Assembly: GCF_024298965.1 (NCBI RefSeq)
Contig: NZ_CP085193.1
Location: 496,001-560,000, forward strand
Direction: 5' to 3'
Length of the DNA stretch: 64,000 bases
From: Streptomyces rapamycinicus NRRL 5491
GTDB taxonomy: Bacteria > Actinomycetota > Actinomycetes > Streptomycetales > Streptomycetaceae
A model generated the notes under the pieces. The model was not told where the DNA came from, did no database searches, and saw nothing but the letters and a program-made list of their open reading frames with translations. This document shows, piece after piece, positions 17,701 to 29,589 of the stretch; the stretch's first letter is position 1; each line of letters begins with the position of its first letter. Position numbers and translations under genes: made by a program.

Positions 17701-20700
17701 CGTCGGTGTCCAGGCGCCGGTCGAAGGTGAACCAGCTCTGCGCGACATAGTGTCCGGCCGGGCCCGCCATCTGGGCCTGGAAGAACAGGCCCCGCTGGAG
17801 CGGGGTGACCGGTGCGGTGCGCTCGGCCGTCGCGGAGGCCTCCGCGATGTGTTCCAGTGCCCGGCGCCAGTGTTCGGTGATCTCGTCCGGGATGCCCTCG
17901 GCGAGGGTGAAGTCCGTGTGCAGGCTTCCGGTGGCCGCGTCGGTCCATGCGTTGACCTCGACGGCGTACGGGCTGCCCTGATCGCCGCCGGTGAGGCGCG
18001 GCGCCCGGGACTCGCCGCCCCGGCCGAGGTAGTTGAACAGCACCTGCGGGCGGCGGTCGAGCAGCGGGGCCGTCTGCGGGTTGAGGTACCTGAGCTGGCC
18101 GTAGGCGACGTGTCCGCGCTCGTCCGGCTGGCGCTCGGCCACCTCGTACGCCGCCGCGACGGGGTCGGTGTGCGCCGTCAGCCGTACCGGCGCGATGGAG
18201 GTGAACCAGCCGACGGTGCGGGTGTAGTCGTGGTGTTCCAGCGCCGGGACCCGGCCGTGGCGCTCCAGCTCGATCGCGAGGTCGGTGGGCGACGGCTGGA
18301 TGTGGGTCAGCGCGGTGCGCAGCGCGCCGCACAACAGCTCGGTGAGACCGACGCCGAGTGCCGCGGGAGCGGTACGGGTCACCGAGTCGCTCATATCGGG
18401 GCCGAGCACGACGGTGGTCTCGCGCAACTCCCCTGGCGCAGGCAGCAGTCCGGGCGCCTGGAGGGTGGTGACCCAGTGCCCGAGGCCGTCGACGGCCTGG
18501 GTCGATTGGAGGGCCAGTGCCTCGGCGTACTCGGCGTACGACGTGGTCGGCGGCGCCAGGGGCTCGCCGCGCAGGGCGGCGGCCAGATCGTCCAGCAGGA
18601 TCAGCCAGGACACCGAGTCGACGGCGAGGTGGTGCACGGTGACCACCAGGGTCCGGCTCGCCTCCAGCCACGAGAACGCGACCACGTCCCCGGACCCGGG
18701 ATCGAGCCGTCCGGCGGCCTCGTTCGCCACGGCCGTCGCGTCGGCCGTCTTCGCCCGTACGACCATCACCTCGACGGAGGGCTCGGTGCGCAGGGCCCAC
18801 ACTCCGTGCTCGACGCGCAGCCGCAGCCGGAGGGCCGGGTGCGCGGCCACGACGGCGTTCGCGGCGCGCCCGACATCGGCGAATCCGGTGCCCTCCGGGG
18901 CCACCAGCGTTCTGGCCTGGGCGAACCGGGCGAGCGATCCGCCCAGTTCCCGCTGGCGCAGGATGATCGGCGTCGGCGTCAGCGGGCCGTCCTCGCGGCG
19001 GGCGGGCACGGGCGCCGGGGCGGCCCGCGGTGTGCGTGTTCCCAGGTGCTCGGCGAGCGCGCGCGGTGTCCTGAACAGGAACACGTCCCGTGGCACGATC
19101 GCCAGGCCGAGCGCCCTGGCCCGGTTGATCACGGTGATGGCGACGATGCTGTCGCCTCCGGCGCGGAAGAAGTCGGTGTCGGCGCCAGCAGCGACGCCTG
19201 GCAGCGTCTCGGTGAAGATACGGACCAACGCGTCGAGCGCGGCGTCTTCGGCTGCGGGTGCGCCCCGCAGGGGCGCGGGGAACTGCGCGCCCAGCCATGA
19301 CGTACGGTCAGACGAAGAAGGCCCCGTCGCGGCGCTCTCTGTCAACGCTCCCCGGTCGAGCTTGCCGTTGACGGTCAACGGCAATGCCTCGACCGGCAGA
19401 ACCCGCCCCGGCACCATGTGCCCAGGCAGTTTCGTGGACAGCAGATCGCCGAGGTCGTCCGGCACCTGGCCCACGACGTGAGCGACCAAGTGGTCCCCGC
19501 TCTCAGCCACCGTGACGGCCACGTCGACCACACCGTCGAGCTCCCTGACCGCGTCTTCCACCTCCGCCAACTCGATCCGGAATCCCTTGAGTTGGATTTG
19601 ATCGTCGGTGCGTCCGAGGAACTCCAGCTCACCGTCGAGGGTACGGACGGCGAGGTCGCCCGTGTGATACATGCGGGAGCCGTCGCCCATGAACGGGTTC
19701 GCCACGAAACGGCCCGCGGTGAGCCCCGGCCTGCCCAGGTAGCCGAGCGACACCTGGTCGCCGGCGACGTAGATGGCGCCCACTCGGCCCGGCGGCACCG
19801 GCCGGAGCCGGTCGTCGAGCAGATGGATGACCAGGCCGGGGATCGGGCCGCCGATCGGGCTCACGTCCTCACCGAGGCCGAAGTCCTCGTCGGCCAGCAC
19901 CCGGTGGGTGACATGGACGGTGGTCTCGGTGATGCCGTACATGTTGACCAGCTCGGGCGAGCCGGTGCCGTGCCGCTCGATCCAGCCGCGCAGCCGCCCG
20001 AGGTCCAGCGCCTCGCCGCCGAAGATGATCCGGCGCAGCGCGGGCAGCGGCTCGTCGGCATGCCGGTCGGCCTCGGTGAACTGGTAGAACGCCGACGGGG
20101 TCTGGTTGAGCACGGTCACTCCGCGCTCGCGGACCAGCCGGTTGAAGTCGACCGGCGAGCGGGTCAGCCCGTACTCCGGCACCAGCAGCTCACCGCCGTG
20201 CGCCAGCGCGCCCCACAGCTCCCAGACCGCGAAGTCGAAGGAGAAGGAGTGGAACTGGACCCATACGTCGTGCGGTCCGAAGTCCATGTCCGGCCGGGTG
20301 TTCGCGAGCAGCGTCACCACGCTGGAGTGCGGGACGACGACACCCTTGGGTCTGCCGGTCGATCCGGACGTGTAGATGACGTACGCGGGGTCGTGCCACC
20401 CCGCCTCCGGCCCGGCCTCCGCATCGGCCCGCGGCAGTTCGTCTCCCCGCACGAGCACACGGGCCGGCACGCCCGCCCGGGCCAGCAGCCGGGTGAAGCG
20501 GTCCCGCTGCTCGCGGTCCACGAGAACGACCTGCGGAGCGGCGTCGGCGAGGATGTACTCCAGCCGTTCGTCCGGGTACGCCAGGTCCAGCGGTACGTAC
20601 GCGCCGCCCGCGGTGACGATCGCGACCAAGGCGACCACCTGCTCGACGGAGCGTGGGACGGCGATGGCGACCCGCTTGCCGGGCCGGACCCCGGCGGCTC

Positions 20701-23700
20701 GCAGGGTCAAGGCCAACTCGTCCTTCGCGGCGGCGAGTTCACCGTAGGTCAGTGACCGGGTGTCGCCGTCGAGGGCGCACTGGGTCACGGCGGTGGCGGC
20801 CGGGTCGCGGCGCGCGGCGGCGTCGAACAGTGCTCCCAGGGTCGTCGGGCTGATCCGCTCGGGACGCCGGTCGCTCCCGGGCGTCAGGTCGTCGACGGGG
20901 ATGTCCGGCCGGGCGAGCAGGCGGGCGAACGTATGAGTGAACGTACGCAGGATCGCCTGGGCGCTCGGCTCCCGTAGCAGTTCGCCGTCGTAGATCAGGT
21001 TGAAGCGCGGACGGCCGTCCAGTGCGCGCTCCACCACCAGAGTCAACGGATAGTGCGGGGCGCCCTCGTTGACGATGCCGGTGATGGCCAGCGTGTCGCC
21101 GGGCCGCCGCAGGGCGTCCACATCGGTCGCCACGTCGAACACCACCAGGGTGTCGAAGAGGGTGCCCGCGCCCGCCCGGCGGCCGATCCTGGCCAGCGAG
21201 ACATGCTGGTGCGGCAGCACCGCGCTCTGGTGTTCCCGCACGGAGGCGAGCAGATCACGCGCGGTGGTGGTACGGGTCCAACGGGCCCGCACGGGGATCG
21301 TATTGATGAACAGACCCACCATGTCCTCGATGCCGGGCACCTCGGCGTCGCGCCCGGACACCGTGGACCCGAACACCACGTCCCTGCCGTGCAGGAGGGA
21401 GCCCAGGGTGACCGCCCAAGCGCTGTGCACGGCCACGCTCAGCGGCACACCGGCCGCCCGGGCGGCCGCGTCGATGTCGTCCTCCGGCTCCACGGCGGTG
21501 TCGGCGAACCGGCCGGACGGGGTGTGGCCCTCGGCGACCAGCGAAGGGCCGGGCAGCCCGGCGAGCTGTTCGCGCCATACCCGGTCGCTCTCGTCGTCGT
21601 CACGTCCGGCGAGCCGGCGCACGTATTCGGAGAAGCCGGCGACCGGGTACACGGTCCCCGGCGCGTGGTACTCGGCGAGCAGCGCCCGGAGCATGGGCGG
21701 CACCGACCAGCCGTCGGCGATGATGTGGTGCACGGTCTGCACCAGGACGTTCCGGCCGGGGCCCCCGCGGATGAGCGTGTAGCGCATCAGCGGACCGTTG
21801 GCCAGGTCGAACCCGGCTCGCCGGTCCCGCTCGGCCAGGTCCCGGACCTCGTCGTCGGTGATGCCGGGGCGGTCCACCGTGCTGAAGGGCGCTTCCACAC
21901 CGCTCTCCAGGACGGAGACCACGCGGCCGTCGGCGAGGGCCACGAACCGTACGGCCAGGTTCGGGTACAGCGTGAGCACCCGGCCGGCGGCCGCCGCGAG
22001 CCGGCCGGGGTCCACCGCGCCGTCCAGGGTCAGCAGCTGCTGTTCGACGTAGGCGCCGGCCGAGTCGTCGTCGTAGACGGAGTGGAAGTACAGGCCCTCC
22101 TGCAACGGGGTCAGTGGCAGGATGTCGCGCAGGGCCGGGCCGTCCAGGGCGTCGACGTCGGCCTGCGCAAGGGGCACGAGTGCGAAGTCACTGGGAGAGT
22201 GGCCGCCCCGGTCGAGCGAGGCCAGCCCGGCCAGGGCCGTCCGGAAATACCCGCCGAGGGTCGCGATGTCCTCGTCGGTGAACATGCCGTCGGGCCAGGA
22301 GATGGTGGTGACCAGTTCGTACTCGCCGGTGGCGGCGGCTTCGGCGATCGCGTTGAACTCCAGGGGGCGCGGCAGCCGCATCCTCGGATCGCGCTTCTCG
22401 CCCAACTGGACTGTGGTGCCCGTGAGTTGCCAGTCGTCGGTGGTACCCGCGTCGAAGCGGCCCAGGTAGTTGAAGAGCACCTGTGGTGCGGGCGTGTCGA
22501 ACTCGACGTGGGTCAGGTACCGCAGGGCGCCGTACGAGACGCCGTTGTCCGGCACCCGGGCGAGGTCCTCCTTGACCGCCTTGAGCGCGGCGGTCAGGTA
22601 CTCGGGGGCGGTGAAGTCGGCCGCCGCCCCGGGATCCACGGTCACCGGGAACAGGGTGGTGAACCAGCCCACGGTCCGCGACAGCGCGGGCTCGAAGCCG
22701 GCGGAGCCCGCGACGAACTGTCCTTCGCGGCCGTGGCCCTCCAGTTCGACGTGGGCGAAGGTCTGCTCCTGCCCCAGGTCGCGGCGCCACCTGGCCAGGG
22801 CGACGGCGAGTCCGGTCAGCAGTACGTCGTTGACACCCGCGTGGAACTTCGCGGGTGTCTCGCCCAGCAGCGCGGCCGTGACCTCGGGGCCGGCCGAGAC
22901 GGCCTGGAGCCGCTCCGTCGCCACGGTGTCGGCCGTGGCGAGCGTGCGCCTGCCCAGCGGTTGGTCCTCTCCCGGCAGGGGACGCCAGTAGGGGGAGCTG
23001 TCCGCGTCGAACGCCGCGCGCTCCAGCAACTGCGTCCAGCGCCTGAACGACGTGCCCACCGGGGGCAACTCGATCGGCGCGCCCGAGGCGAGCTGCCGCC
23101 ATGCGGTGGCCAGGTCGTCCATCAGGATCCGCCAGGACACTCCGTCGATCACCACGTGATGGGCGGTCAGGACCAGCTGCCGCGCCTCGCGGCGCCAGAC
23201 CGCACGCAGCATCACGCCGCACTCCGGGTCCAGCCCTTCGGTGGCGAGCGCCACGCACTCGTCGAGCGGCCGGTCGCTCTCCTGCCATCCCAGGGCGGCC
23301 TGGTCCGCCTCCGGGATGTCGAAGCTCCAGCGGTCGCCGCGCACCAGCCTGGCGCGCAGCATGTCGTGGTGCCGGATCAGGGCGATGAGGATCGCGTCGA
23401 GCGCGTCGGCGGTCAGATCCGCCGGGGTGTTCAGCACGACCGACTGTACGAAGCCGTCAATCGCGTCCGTGGTGTCGCCGAGCCACCGCACGATGGGCGA
23501 TCCCACGACGGAACCGGTCGCGACATCGCGGTGGTCCACGGTGGAGACGTCTTCGCGGCTCGCCACCGCCGCCAGCGCCCCCACACCGCTGTGGGTGAAG
23601 ATCTGCCGTGCCGTGACATGGAGCCCCGCGTCACGCAGTGCGCTCAGCAGGGAGATCGCCAGGATGCTGTCTCCGCCGAGTTGGAAGAAGTCCTGGTCGA

Positions 23701-25702
23701 CGCCGACCTCGTCGAGCCGCAGCACCGCCGCGACAGCCGCGCACACCGCGTGCTCGTTCTCGGTGGTGGGCCGTTTGAGCGGGCCCGTCGGGACCGCGGG
23801 CTCCGGCAGGGCGCCCCGGTCGAGCTTGCCGTTCGCGGTGAGCGGGAACTCCGTCATCACGACGACATGGGTGGGCACCATGTACTCCACCATGTGCTCG
23901 GTGGCCCACGCCCTGACCTCGTCCGCCCGCAGCTCCCCACTGCCGGCCGCCGGGATCACGTACCCCACCAGGTAGGTGCCGCCGGCCGCGTTCTTCTTCG
24001 CGACGACGCAGCTGTGCCGTACTCCGGGGTGCTCCGCGAGACCGGCCTCGACGTCCTCGATTTCCAGCCGCATACCGCGGATCTTGATCTGGTTGTCGGC
24101 CCGGCCGAGGAAGTCCAGCGATCCGTCCGGGGTGTACCGCGCGAGGTCACCGGTCCGGTACAGCCGGGACCCGTCCGCGGCGAAGGGGTTCGCCACGAAC
24201 CGGGACGCCGTCAGGCCGGGCGCGCCCACGTATCCGCGTCCCAGCAGGAACCCGCCCGCGTAGAGTTCGCCGCCGACCCCGACCGGGACCGGGCGCAGTT
24301 CATCGTCCAGCACATACAGCTGGGTGTTGGGGTTGGCCCTGCCGATCGACGTCGACAGCCGCTCCGCCGCCCCCCGGTAGATGACGTGCGAGACACCGAT
24401 CGTCGTCTCGGCCGGGCCATAGCCGTGGTACAGGGGGATGTCGAGCTTGGTGCGGAACCTCTCGTACAGCTCCGGGGTCAGCACCTCGCCGCCGCACCAC
24501 ACGTGCCGCAGGCTGTCCAGCCTCCCGGAGTCGCCCGCCATCTCCAGCAGCACGTCCAGCATGGACGACACCAGGTACGTGAAGGTGACGCGCTGTTCGG
24601 CGATCACGCTCAGCAGGTGGTGCGGATCGCGTTCGCCGCCGGACCGCAGGATCACCAGCCGGCCGCCGGACACCAGCGGCAGGAAGATCTCGTTGATGGA
24701 GATGTCGAAGGACAACGGCGCCTTGAACAGCGATGCGTCGTCGTGGCCGAAGCCCAGGATCTCGTTCATCTGCCACAGCAGCCGTTCGCTGATCGCCGCG
24801 TGCCGGATCATCGCGCCCTTGGGCCGCCCGGTCGAACCGGACGTGAAGATCACGTACGCCAGGGCGTCGCCGGGGACGGTGACCGCGGTGCCCTCGGCGG
24901 GGTGGGAACCGAAGCGCCAGTCGCCGAGGTCGACGGCCACGGCGTCCGGTTCGGCCGGATCGCGTTCGCCCGAGTCGTTGAGCTGCACCACGACCTGGGC
25001 GTCATCGATGACGACGGCCCGGCGCGCGGCCGGCCACTTCGGATCGAGCGGCACGAAGGCGCACCCCGCCTGGAGCACGGCGAGCAGCCCGATCACCATG
25101 TCGGCGGAGCGGCGCAGTGAGATGCCGACGACCTGTTCGGGGCCAAGTCCGCGTGCGATGAGGTGGTGGGCCAGCTGACCGGCCAGCCCGGCCGCCTCAC
25201 GGTAGGTCAGCGACCGGTGCTCGTCGACGATGGCGACGGCGTCCGGCCTGGTCCGCGCCTGCTCATGGAACATCTCCACGATGGTCGGGCGGACCCGGTC
25301 GGCCTCGGTGTCGTTCCACCCGGCCAGGGCCTCGAGCCTCGCCGCCACACCGGCCGGGCCGATGGTGCCGATGGGCCGGTCCGGGAAGTCGGCCAGATCG
25401 TCCAGCGCGAGCTGCGCGTCGGCCGGCCCGACGCCTCCCGGGAGGACGATGCTCCGCTCGTCCGCGCCGATCTCCCAACCGCCGGACGCCGTACCGCCGT
25501 TGTCGACCCATCCGAGGACGTCGGCGAAGAGCGTGCCGGGGGTGAGGTCGATGCCGTCGGGGCTCCGGCCCGTTGCCCAGTACGCCAGCCCGATGGCACA
25601 GGCTTCGGCGATGGTCCGGTCGGAGAAGTCACCGATCCGCCGGCGTACGTCGGCGACACGTGTGGGAGAAAGCAGTACGCGACGAGCGCTCGGTTCCACC
25701 AT
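14714..25702 (-). CDS. cchH: Trimodular coelichelin NRPS CchH
   Basis: A 3662-residue synthetase with order A1-T1-E1-C2-A2-T2-E2-C3-A3-T3 and no thioesterase. Motif positions: A1 [11 protein letters not shown] about 289; T1 LGGDSIL about 678; E1 HHVVIDG about 851; C2 HHIIADG about 1327; A2 YTSGSTG about 1781; T2 AGGDSIV about 2184; E2 HHLAVDS about 2360; C3 YHLLLWDG about 2757 (first His is Tyr, catalytic second His kept); A3 [11 protein letters not shown] about 3211; T3 LGGHSML about 3605. By eye the specificity codes are DINYWGGIGK (A1), DFWNIGMVHK (A2, threonine) and DMENLGLINK (A3); A1 and A3 match those reported for formyl-hydroxyornithine and hydroxyornithine in CchH. The product should be coelichelin, a tetrapeptide from three modules by reuse of module 1. 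About 115 residues precede A1. Confidence 0.96.
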   Translation of the reverse strand: MVEPSARRVLLSPTRVADVRRRIGDFSDRTIAEACAIGLAYWATGRSPDGIDLTPGTLFADVLGWVDNGGTASGGWEIGADERSIVLPGGVGPADAQLALDDLADFPDRPIGTIGPAGVAARLEALAGWNDTEADRVRPTIVEMFHEQARTRPDAVAIVDEHRSLTYREAAGLAGQLAHHLIARGLGPEQVVGISLRRSADMVIGLLAVLQAGCAFVPLDPKWPAARRAVVIDDAQVVVQLNDSGERDPAEPDAVAVDLGDWRFGSHPAEGTAVTVPGDALAYVIFTSGSTGRPKGAMIRHAAISERLLWQMNEILGFGHDDASLFKAPLSFDISINEIFLPLVSGGRLVILRSGGERDPHHLLSVIAEQRVTFTYLVSSMLDVLLEMAGDSGRLDSLRHVWCGGEVLTPELYERFRTKLDIPLYHGYGPAETTIGVSHVIYRGAAERLSTSIGRANPNTQLYVLDDELRPVPVGVGGELYAGGFLLGRGYVGAPGLTASRFVANPFAADGSRLYRTGDLARYTPDGSLDFLGRADNQIKIRGMRLEIEDVEAGLAEHPGVRHSCVVAKKNAAGGTYLVGYVIPAAGSGELRADEVRAWATEHMVEYMVPTHVVVMTEFPLTANGKLDRGALPEPAVPTGPLKRPTTENEHAVCAAVAAVLRLDEVGVDQDFFQLGGDSILAISLLSALRDAGLHVTARQIFTHSGVGALAAVASREDVSTVDHRDVATGSVVGSPIVRWLGDTTDAIDGFVQSVVLNTPADLTADALDAILIALIRHHDMLRARLVRGDRWSFDIPEADQAALGWQESDRPLDECVALATEGLDPECGVMLRAVWRREARQLVLTAHHVVIDGVSWRILMDDLATAWRQLASGAPIELPPVGTSFRRWTQLLERAAFDADSSPYWRPLPGEDQPLGRRTLATADTVATERLQAVSAGPEVTAALLGETPAKFHAGVNDVLLTGLAVALARWRRDLGQEQTFAHVELEGHGREGQFVAGSAGFEPALSRTVGWFTTLFPVTVDPGAAADFTAPEYLTAALKAVKEDLARVPDNGVSYGALRYLTHVEFDTPAPQVLFNYLGRFDAGTTDDWQLTGTTVQLGEKRDPRMRLPRPLEFNAIAEAAATGEYELVTTISWPDGMFTDEDIATLGGYFRTALAGLASLDRGGHSPSDFALVPLAQADVDALDGPALRDILPLTPLQEGLYFHSVYDDDSAGAYVEQQLLTLDGAVDPGRLAAAAGRVLTLYPNLAVRFVALADGRVVSVLESGVEAPFSTVDRPGITDDEVRDLAERDRRAGFDLANGPLMRYTLIRGGPGRNVLVQTVHHIIADGWSVPPMLRALLAEYHAPGTVYPVAGFSEYVRRLAGRDDDESDRVWREQLAGLPGPSLVAEGHTPSGRFADTAVEPEDDIDAAARAAGVPLSVAVHSAWAVTLGSLLHGRDVVFGSTVSGRDAEVPGIEDMVGLFINTIPVRARWTRTTTARDLLASVREHQSAVLPHQHVSLARIGRRAGAGTLFDTLVVFDVATDVDALRRPGDTLAITGIVNEGAPHYPLTLVVERALDGRPRFNLIYDGELLREPSAQAILRTFTHTFARLLARPDIPVDDLTPGSDRRPERISPTTLGALFDAAARRDPAATAVTQCALDGDTRSLTYGELAAAKDELALTLRAAGVRPGKRVAIAVPRSVEQVVALVAIVTAGGAYVPLDLAYPDERLEYILADAAPQVVLVDREQRDRFTRLLARAGVPARVLVRGDELPRADAEAGPEAGWHDPAYVIYTSGSTGRPKGVVVPHSSVVTLLANTRPDMDFGPHDVWVQFHSFSFDFAVWELWGALAHGGELLVPEYGLTRSPVDFNRLVRERGVTVLNQTPSAFYQFTEADRHADEPLPALRRIIFGGEALDLGRLRGWIERHGTGSPELVNMYGITETTVHVTHRVLADEDFGLGEDVSPIGGPIPGLVIHLLDDRLRPVPPGRVGAIYVAGDQVSLGYLGRPGLTAGRFVANPFMGDGSRMYHTGDLAVRTLDGELEFLGRTDDQIQLKGFRIELAEVEDAVRELDGVVDVAVTVAESGDHLVAHVVGQVPDDLGDLLSTKLPGHMVPGRVLPVEALPLTVNGKLDRGALTESAATGPSSSDRTSWLGAQFPAPLRGAPAAEDAALDALVRIFTETLPGVAAGADTDFFRAGGDSIVAITVINRARALGLAIVPRDVFLFRTPRALAEHLGTRTPRAAPAPVPARREDGPLTPTPIILRQRELGGSLARFAQARTLVAPEGTGFADVGRAANAVVAAHPALRLRLRVEHGVWALRTEPSVEVMVVRAKTADATAVANEAAGRLDPGSGDVVAFSWLEASRTLVVTVHHLAVDSVSWLILLDDLAAALRGEPLAPPTTSYAEYAEALALQSTQAVDGLGHWVTTLQAPGLLPAPGELRETTVVLGPDMSDSVTRTAPAALGVGLTELLCGALRTALTHIQPSPTDLAIELERHGRVPALEHHDYTRTVGWFTSIAPVRLTAHTDPVAAAYEVAERQPDERGHVAYGQLRYLNPQTAPLLDRRPQVLFNYLGRGGESRAPRLTGGDQGSPYAVEVNAWTDAATGSLHTDFTLAEGIPDEITEHWRRALEHIAEASATAERTAPVTPLQRGLFFQAQMAGPAGHYVAQSWFTFDRRLDTDALAEAMAYVIERYPVVGAGFTTGDDGNPVQVLGAGRRVDVRTVALSTDAEVEVLRTRDRDTGFDPGEPPLIRMTVVRLPDDRDGLLLSYHLLLWDGWSREIVLRELFDAYQAVLQDELDAPAPATPSFEDHARALDARDSAVSERFWAEHLAGLPGPTLLAGPAPALSDDLPRALVHTLSAERSESLREAAKAHGVTLNSVLTGAFGLLLGAHTGRGDAVFGVTVSGREGEGLDGIVGVLLNTVPMWTRARPDDTAGEYLSAVQAARVEAMDHEHLGLGEIQRASGHDTLFDNLFVLQNFLDMDAFAEMNARHGITSVTADDSTHYPFTWVVTPGDRLTVKLEYRDEDTGNARRLLDDYLRVLEDLARSTGPVGALPGLAPKPSRGERTDIGTDTVVDRFDRAADRDPRRVALVAGGSTMTFAGLRDRSRAAAGVLAGRGIGPGTTVGLAIPRSLDSIVALFAVLRVGAAYVPLELDHPDERIAAIVADARPEVILTVSAVSPRLTGDLIELDRPLPEGKPYVTFATDDPDRLRHPAYTIYTSGSTGKPKGVVTEYAGLTNMLINHQRRIFEPVLAAHGHRVFRIAHTVSFAFDMSWEELLWLADGHEVHICDEELRRDAPRLVEYCLEHGIDVINVTPTYAQQLVAEGLLDHPERRPALVLLGGEAVTPALWRRLAETEGTVGYNLYGPTEYTINTLGVGTFECQDPVVGVAIDNTDVYVLDPWLRPLPDGVPGELYVSGIGIARGYLGQPARTAHRFVACPFGEPGERMYRTGDLVVRRPDGNLMYLGRTDQQVKIRGHRVELGEVEAAFAAHPAVRFAAAVAQPDPQVDGAYRLAAYLVLEGAELATVATEVGAGLPDFLRPTHYAQVDSVPLTVNGKADTKALPEAKPLGALTTAGERGPATETETVVCEFFAEALDLDDDEVSAVSDFVSLGGHSMLAVRLIGLLRREYGPVITIRDLFTLRTPEAMARHLDAHHLHARVLDARVLDDNS

Positions 25703-25756
25703 CGAGGACTCAGCATCCCTTCCGCGTCATGAAAAGCCGATCTGAATCAGGGGTGG

Positions 25757-27544
25757 CTAACTGCCTTCTCGCCAGGCCCGCCACAGTCGCGCATACCGGC
25801 CGCCCAGGGCCACCAGCTCCTCGTGGGTTCCCTGCTCCACCACGCGTCCCGCGTCCAGCACGGCGATCCGGTCCGCCGCCATCGCCTGGGTCAGCCGGTG
25901 CGCCACGAGCAACGTGGTCCGGCCCGAGCACGCGGCCAGCACGGCCCGCTCCAGCTCGGCGGCGCCCTCGCTGCCCGCCTCCGCGGTCGACTCGTCGAGC
26001 ACCACCACCGGCGACCGGGCCAGCACCAGCCGGGCCAGGGCGATCTGGGCGACCTTGGTGACGTCCAGCCGCTCTCCGCCCTCGCCGACCATGGTGTTCA
26101 GCCCCTCGGGCAGCGCATCGACCCACCCATCGGCGCCGACCGTGCGCAACGCGTCCATCAGCTCGGCGTCGGTCGCCTCCGGCGCGGCCAGCCGCAGGTC
26201 GTCGGCGAGCGGACCGGAGAACACATATGTGTCCTGGGTCAGGATGCTCACCATGGCCCGCGCCCCGGCCTCGTCCAGACCGGCGAGGTCGGTCGGCCCG
26301 ATGCGCACCGACCCGGACTGTGGGGTTCCGATGCCCGCGATCAGCGCGGCGAGGGTCGTCTTGCCCGCGCCCGTCGCCCCCACCAGCGCGAGCGAGCCCC
26401 CCGCCGGGATCGTCAGGCTGACGTCCCGGAGGACCGGATCCTCGGCGCCGGGATAGCGGAACGTCAGCCCCCGCACCGTCACCGGGTACCGCGCGGCGTC
26501 CACCGGTGCGGTTGCCGCTTCGCCCACCAGCCGGTCCTGCGCGGCCTCGCCGACCACCCCGACCAGCCGGGTCAGGCTCGCGCCCGACTTCTGTGCCTCG
26601 TCGAAGGTGAACATGATGGAGCCCAGCGGGGTGAACAGCCGGTGGAACATCAGCGGGGCCGACGACACCTCGCCCAGGCTGGCGGCATCGGCCTCCAGCA
26701 GGGCGTACCCCACCACGATGATCAGGACAAGACCGATGAACTCGGCGCGGTTCTCCCTGCCGACGAACCGGCCGAAGAACCGGAACACCTCGATACCGAA
26801 ATCGCGCACTCGCCACGACTCGCTGGTGACCTGCTCGCGGAAGGCGCCCTCGAGGCGGTACGCCCGGACCGTGTCGATCCCGTTCAGACCACTGATCAAC
26901 GCCTGTGCACGGTCGGCCTGGGCCGCCCGCTGCTTCTGGTAGAGCGGGGCGGACCGGGGGAGGTACCAGCGCAGGGCCAGCGCGTACGCGGGCAGCGCGC
27001 CGGCGCCCGCCAGGCCGAGCCGCCAGTCCAGTCCGAACATGCCGGCCGTCGCGATGAGGACCAGCACTCCCGCCGAGAACACGGTGGGGACGGCGGTCCG
27101 GATGCCCTTGGACAGCACGGCCACATCGTCACCGACCCTGGACAGCACGTCCCCCCGGCCGACCTGCTCGATCCGCGCGCTCGGCATCCCCAGCACCGCG
27201 CGGACGGCGCCTTCCCGCAGCCCCGCGAGCAGATCCGCGCCGAGCCGCCCGATGAGATAGGTCGACACCGCGGTGGCCGCCGCGCCGAGCAGCGCGGCGG
27301 CCCCCATCAGCACCCCGATCGTGACCAGGGCCGAGCGCGGTTCACCCTCGACAACGCCGTCGACCACCCTGCCGAGCAGCAGCACCGGGAGTACCTGGAG
27401 GGCCGCCCCGGCCACCGTGGTGAGCACGGTGGCGGCCGTCAGCCAGGGCATCTCGCGGCAGTGTGCCGTGACCCATCGGATGGCCACGCGTCCGGTGGCC
27501 GTGCGCAGGGTCGCCGGGGTGACACGCGCGTCGGTGGTGCTCAC
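25757..27544 (-). CDS. cchG: ABC exporter half-transporter CchG
   Basis: A 595-residue TMD-NBD half transporter. Membrane helices lie at about residues 35-320. In the NBD, Walker A is intact (LALVGATGAGKTTLAALIAG, about residue 395) and Walker B is intact (VVVLDESTAEAGSEGA), but the ABC signature is degenerate: GEGGERLDVTKVAQIALARL in place of LSGGQ. The D-loop reads TAEAGS rather than SALD. With CchI (intact signature, broken Walker A/B) this can build one complete composite ATP site. The likely cargo is the newly made siderophore. The start is a GTG at 27544 whose GTGA overlaps the cchF stop, so translation is coupled to cchF; cchH follows 54 bases later. Confidence 0.9.
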   Translation of the reverse strand: MSTTDARVTPATLRTATGRVAIRWVTAHCREMPWLTAATVLTTVAGAALQVLPVLLLGRVVDGVVEGEPRSALVTIGVLMGAAALLGAAATAVSTYLIGRLGADLLAGLREGAVRAVLGMPSARIEQVGRGDVLSRVGDDVAVLSKGIRTAVPTVFSAGVLVLIATAGMFGLDWRLGLAGAGALPAYALALRWYLPRSAPLYQKQRAAQADRAQALISGLNGIDTVRAYRLEGAFREQVTSESWRVRDFGIEVFRFFGRFVGRENRAEFIGLVLIIVVGYALLEADAASLGEVSSAPLMFHRLFTPLGSIMFTFDEAQKSGASLTRLVGVVGEAAQDRLVGEAATAPVDAARYPVTVRGLTFRYPGAEDPVLRDVSLTIPAGGSLALVGATGAGKTTLAALIAGIGTPQSGSVRIGPTDLAGLDEAGARAMVSILTQDTYVFSGPLADDLRLAAPEATDAELMDALRTVGADGWVDALPEGLNTMVGEGGERLDVTKVAQIALARLVLARSPVVVLDESTAEAGSEGAAELERAVLAACSGRTTLLVAHRLTQAMAADRIAVLDAGRVVEQGTHEELVALGGRYARLWRAWREGS

Positions 27545-28596
27545 CCCCGGCCGACCGACGTGACGAGTTCGTCGATCGCGTACGGCAGGGACAGCAGGGT
27601 GCTCTGGGAGATGGCGGCGCCGACGGCCGGGCCCTCACTGTCCGGCAGATACGACACCTTGCCCTTCTTCACGGCGTCCAGGTTGGTGAACAGCTGGAAT
27701 TTCCTCAGCGCCCGCTGGTCCGCCTTGTCGTTGATGACGAAGACGCGGTCGACGTCGACCAGGTCGACGCGCTCGGGGGAAAGGACGGTGAAGAACTTCC
27801 CGCCCGCGGCCTTGTCGATCTTGGTCTGGTAGCCGAAGCCGATGCCCGTCACCAGCCGCCCGCGCACATCGGTGGAGGTGAACGGCGCCACCGAGTTCTT
27901 GTACCAGGACAACGCGACGGCGGTCTGGTCCGCGAACTTCGGATGCGCCTTCTTGGCCGCGTCGAGCTTGTCCTGGATGCCCTGCACCAGTTCGGTGCCC
28001 TCGGCCTCCTTGCCGAGCGCCTTGGCGATCTGCACGGCGTTGTCCTGCCAGGGGGCGCTGAACGGCTCCTTCTCGCCCTTGGTGCGGCCGACGGTCGGGG
28101 CGATCCGGGAGAGCTTGTCGTAGGCGGCCTTGTCGATCTCGGAGTACACCGCGACGATCAGGTCCGGCCGCAGGGCGGCGATCTTCTCGTAGTTGGGGCC
28201 GGAGTCGCCGTTCTTCATGACGACCTCGGGCCGGGCGTCGCCCCATTTGTCCTTCACCCAGGGCCACTGGGTGTTGATGTCCGGCTGCTTGCCCGCCGGG
28301 TTCGGGTACTGGTCGACCATGCCGACCGGTCTGACACCCAGCGCCAGCATGGCCTGGTCGTCCGTGTAACCGACGGAGACGACCCGCTGGGGGGTCTTGG
28401 TGATCTTCGTGGATCCGAACGCGTGCTCCACGGTGACCGGGAACGCGCCGGAGGCGGCGGCCGGGGCGTCGTCGCCCGCTTCGTCCGCCGAGTCGGAACC
28501 ACATCCCGCGAGAAGGCCGACGCCGAGGGCCGCCGCGGACAGCGCCGCCGCCGACCGCCGCCATGGCGTCATACGCGTCGTTCGATGGAGGAGCAT
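27541..28596 (-). CDS. cchF: Ferri-siderophore-binding lipoprotein CchF
   Basis: A 351-residue periplasmic-binding-type lipoprotein. From the ATG at 28596 (AAGGGA upstream) the protein reads MLLHRTTRMTPWRRS, then a hydrophobic core and lipobox LLAGC at about residues 28-32, so it should be lipidated and anchored outside the membrane. The mature part is of the FecB/FhuD type (RVVSVGYTDDQAMLALGVRP, ALRPDLIVAVYSEID). It hands ferri-coelichelin to CchCDE. An iron box lies about 72 bases upstream and overlaps the end of cchE, so cchF and the coupled cchG-cchH-cchI have their own iron-controlled promoter. An 18-codon N-terminal extension of the frame was not used. Confidence 0.92.
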   Translation of the reverse strand: MLLHRTTRMTPWRRSAAALSAAALGVGLLAGCGSDSADEAGDDAPAAASGAFPVTVEHAFGSTKITKTPQRVVSVGYTDDQAMLALGVRPVGMVDQYPNPAGKQPDINTQWPWVKDKWGDARPEVVMKNGDSGPNYEKIAALRPDLIVAVYSEIDKAAYDKLSRIAPTVGRTKGEKEPFSAPWQDNAVQIAKALGKEAEGTELVQGIQDKLDAAKKAHPKFADQTAVALSWYKNSVAPFTSTDVRGRLVTGIGFGYQTKIDKAAGGKFFTVLSPERVDLVDVDRVFVINDKADQRALRKFQLFTNLDAVKKGKVSYLPDSEGPAVGAAISQSTLLSLPYAIDELVTSVGRG

Positions 28597-28667
28597 CCGG
28601 AATCCCTTGCTGTCGCGCCGTCCGTTACACCCCTGACTAAGGGCAGGCAAACCTTATCCTGTGCAAG

Positions 28668-28686
28668 TGAGGCTAGCCTAGCCTTA
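28668..28686. promoter_or_regulatory. Iron box before cchF, overlapping cchE stop
   Basis: Read on the minus strand the site is TAAGGCTAGGCTAGCCTCA, close to the iron-box consensus TTAGGTTAGGCTAACCTAA. It spans the stop codon of cchE (28673-28675) and stands about 72 bases upstream of the cchF start, so the operator is partly inside the upstream gene. Expected to repress cchFGHI under iron sufficiency. Confidence 0.8.
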
Positions 28687-29548
28687 CTTGAGGCTCTCTT
28701 CCCGGAACCTGGCCGAGCCGGGCATGGGTACGGCCGATCGGCACGATGAGCGGCCGATCCCCCACCGGGTCGTCGATGACCGTGGCACGCAGCCCGAACG
28801 CCTCGTCCAGCAACTCGGCGGTGATCACGTCACGCGGGTGCCCCTGCGCCAGGATCGAACCCGCCCGCATCACGATGAGGTTGTCGCTGTACCGCGCGGC
28901 CAGATTGAGGTCGTGCAGCACCATGACCACGGTGCGGCCCGACTCGTGCAGGTCGTCCACCAGGTCGAGCACGTCGATCGCGTGCGCCAGGTCCAGATAG
29001 GTGGTCGGCTCGTCGAGGAGCAGCAGATCGGTGCCCTGGGCCAGGGTCATCGAGATCCAGACCCGCTGGCGCTGCCCGCCGGACAGCGAGTCGACCGGGC
29101 GGTCGGCCAGATCCGACACTCCGGTCATGGCCAGCGCGCGCTCCACCACACCGGCGTCGTCCGACGACCACTGCCGCAGCCAGCTCTGGTGCGGATGACG
29201 CCCCTTCGCGACCAGGTCGGCCACCGTCAGCCCCTCCGGCGCGACCGGCGCCTGCGGCAACAGGCCCAGCTTCTTCGCCACGTCCCTGGTCCTGAGCCTG
29301 ACGATGTCCTCGCCGTCCAGCACGACGGCCCCCTTGGCCGGTTTGAGCAGCCGCGTCAGGGTGCGCAACAGAGTGGACTTGCCACAGCCATTGGGACCGA
29401 TGATCGTGGTGATCACGCCGGGCGGGATCGTCACGTCCAGGTTCTCGATGACGGTCCGGCCGCCGTACCCGACCGTGACGCCTCTGGCCGCGAGCCGCGC
29501 GGCGCCCTGGGCCATGGACTGGATGTCGGTGCTGCGCTCGGCGCTCAC
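28673..29548 (-). CDS. cchE: Ferri-siderophore ABC importer ATPase CchE
   Basis: A 291-residue FepC/FhuC-type ATPase. Walker A is [20 protein letters not shown], the Q-loop is [13 protein letters not shown], the signature is [20 protein letters not shown], Walker B is [15 protein letters not shown] and the switch His is in [16 protein letters not shown]. It energises CchCD permease to import ferri-coelichelin. The start is a GTG at 29548 ([12 protein letters not shown]) preceded by GGGGGG; a later ATG would remove few residues, and the longer frame reaching 30721 is antisense to nothing plausible. It is last of the cchBCDE operon, 41 bases after cchD, and its stop lies within the cchF iron box. 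Confidence 0.93.
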   Translation of the reverse strand: MSAERSTDIQSMAQGAARLAARGVTVGYGGRTVIENLDVTIPPGVITTIIGPNGCGKSTLLRTLTRLLKPAKGAVVLDGEDIVRLRTRDVAKKLGLLPQAPVAPEGLTVADLVAKGRHPHQSWLRQWSSDDAGVVERALAMTGVSDLADRPVDSLSGGQRQRVWISMTLAQGTDLLLLDEPTTYLDLAHAIDVLDLVDDLHESGRTVVMVLHDLNLAARYSDNLIVMRAGSILAQGHPRDVITAELLDEAFGLRATVIDDPVGDRPLIVPIGRTHARLGQVPGREPQVRLG

Positions 29549-29589
29549 AAGCCCCCCTGTATCGAGGTTTTGCCTGACGTCATTGCCAT

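Noticed and set aside
14447..19300. A 1617-codon open frame on the plus strand across the 3' part of cchH
   Set aside because: It is antisense to NRPS modules 2-3 with intact domain motifs and is rich in Arg, Gly and His in the way GC-rich antisense frames are; no family motif seen.
21053..25120. A 1355-codon plus-strand frame
   Set aside because: Antisense to CchH modules 1-2; same composition artefact.
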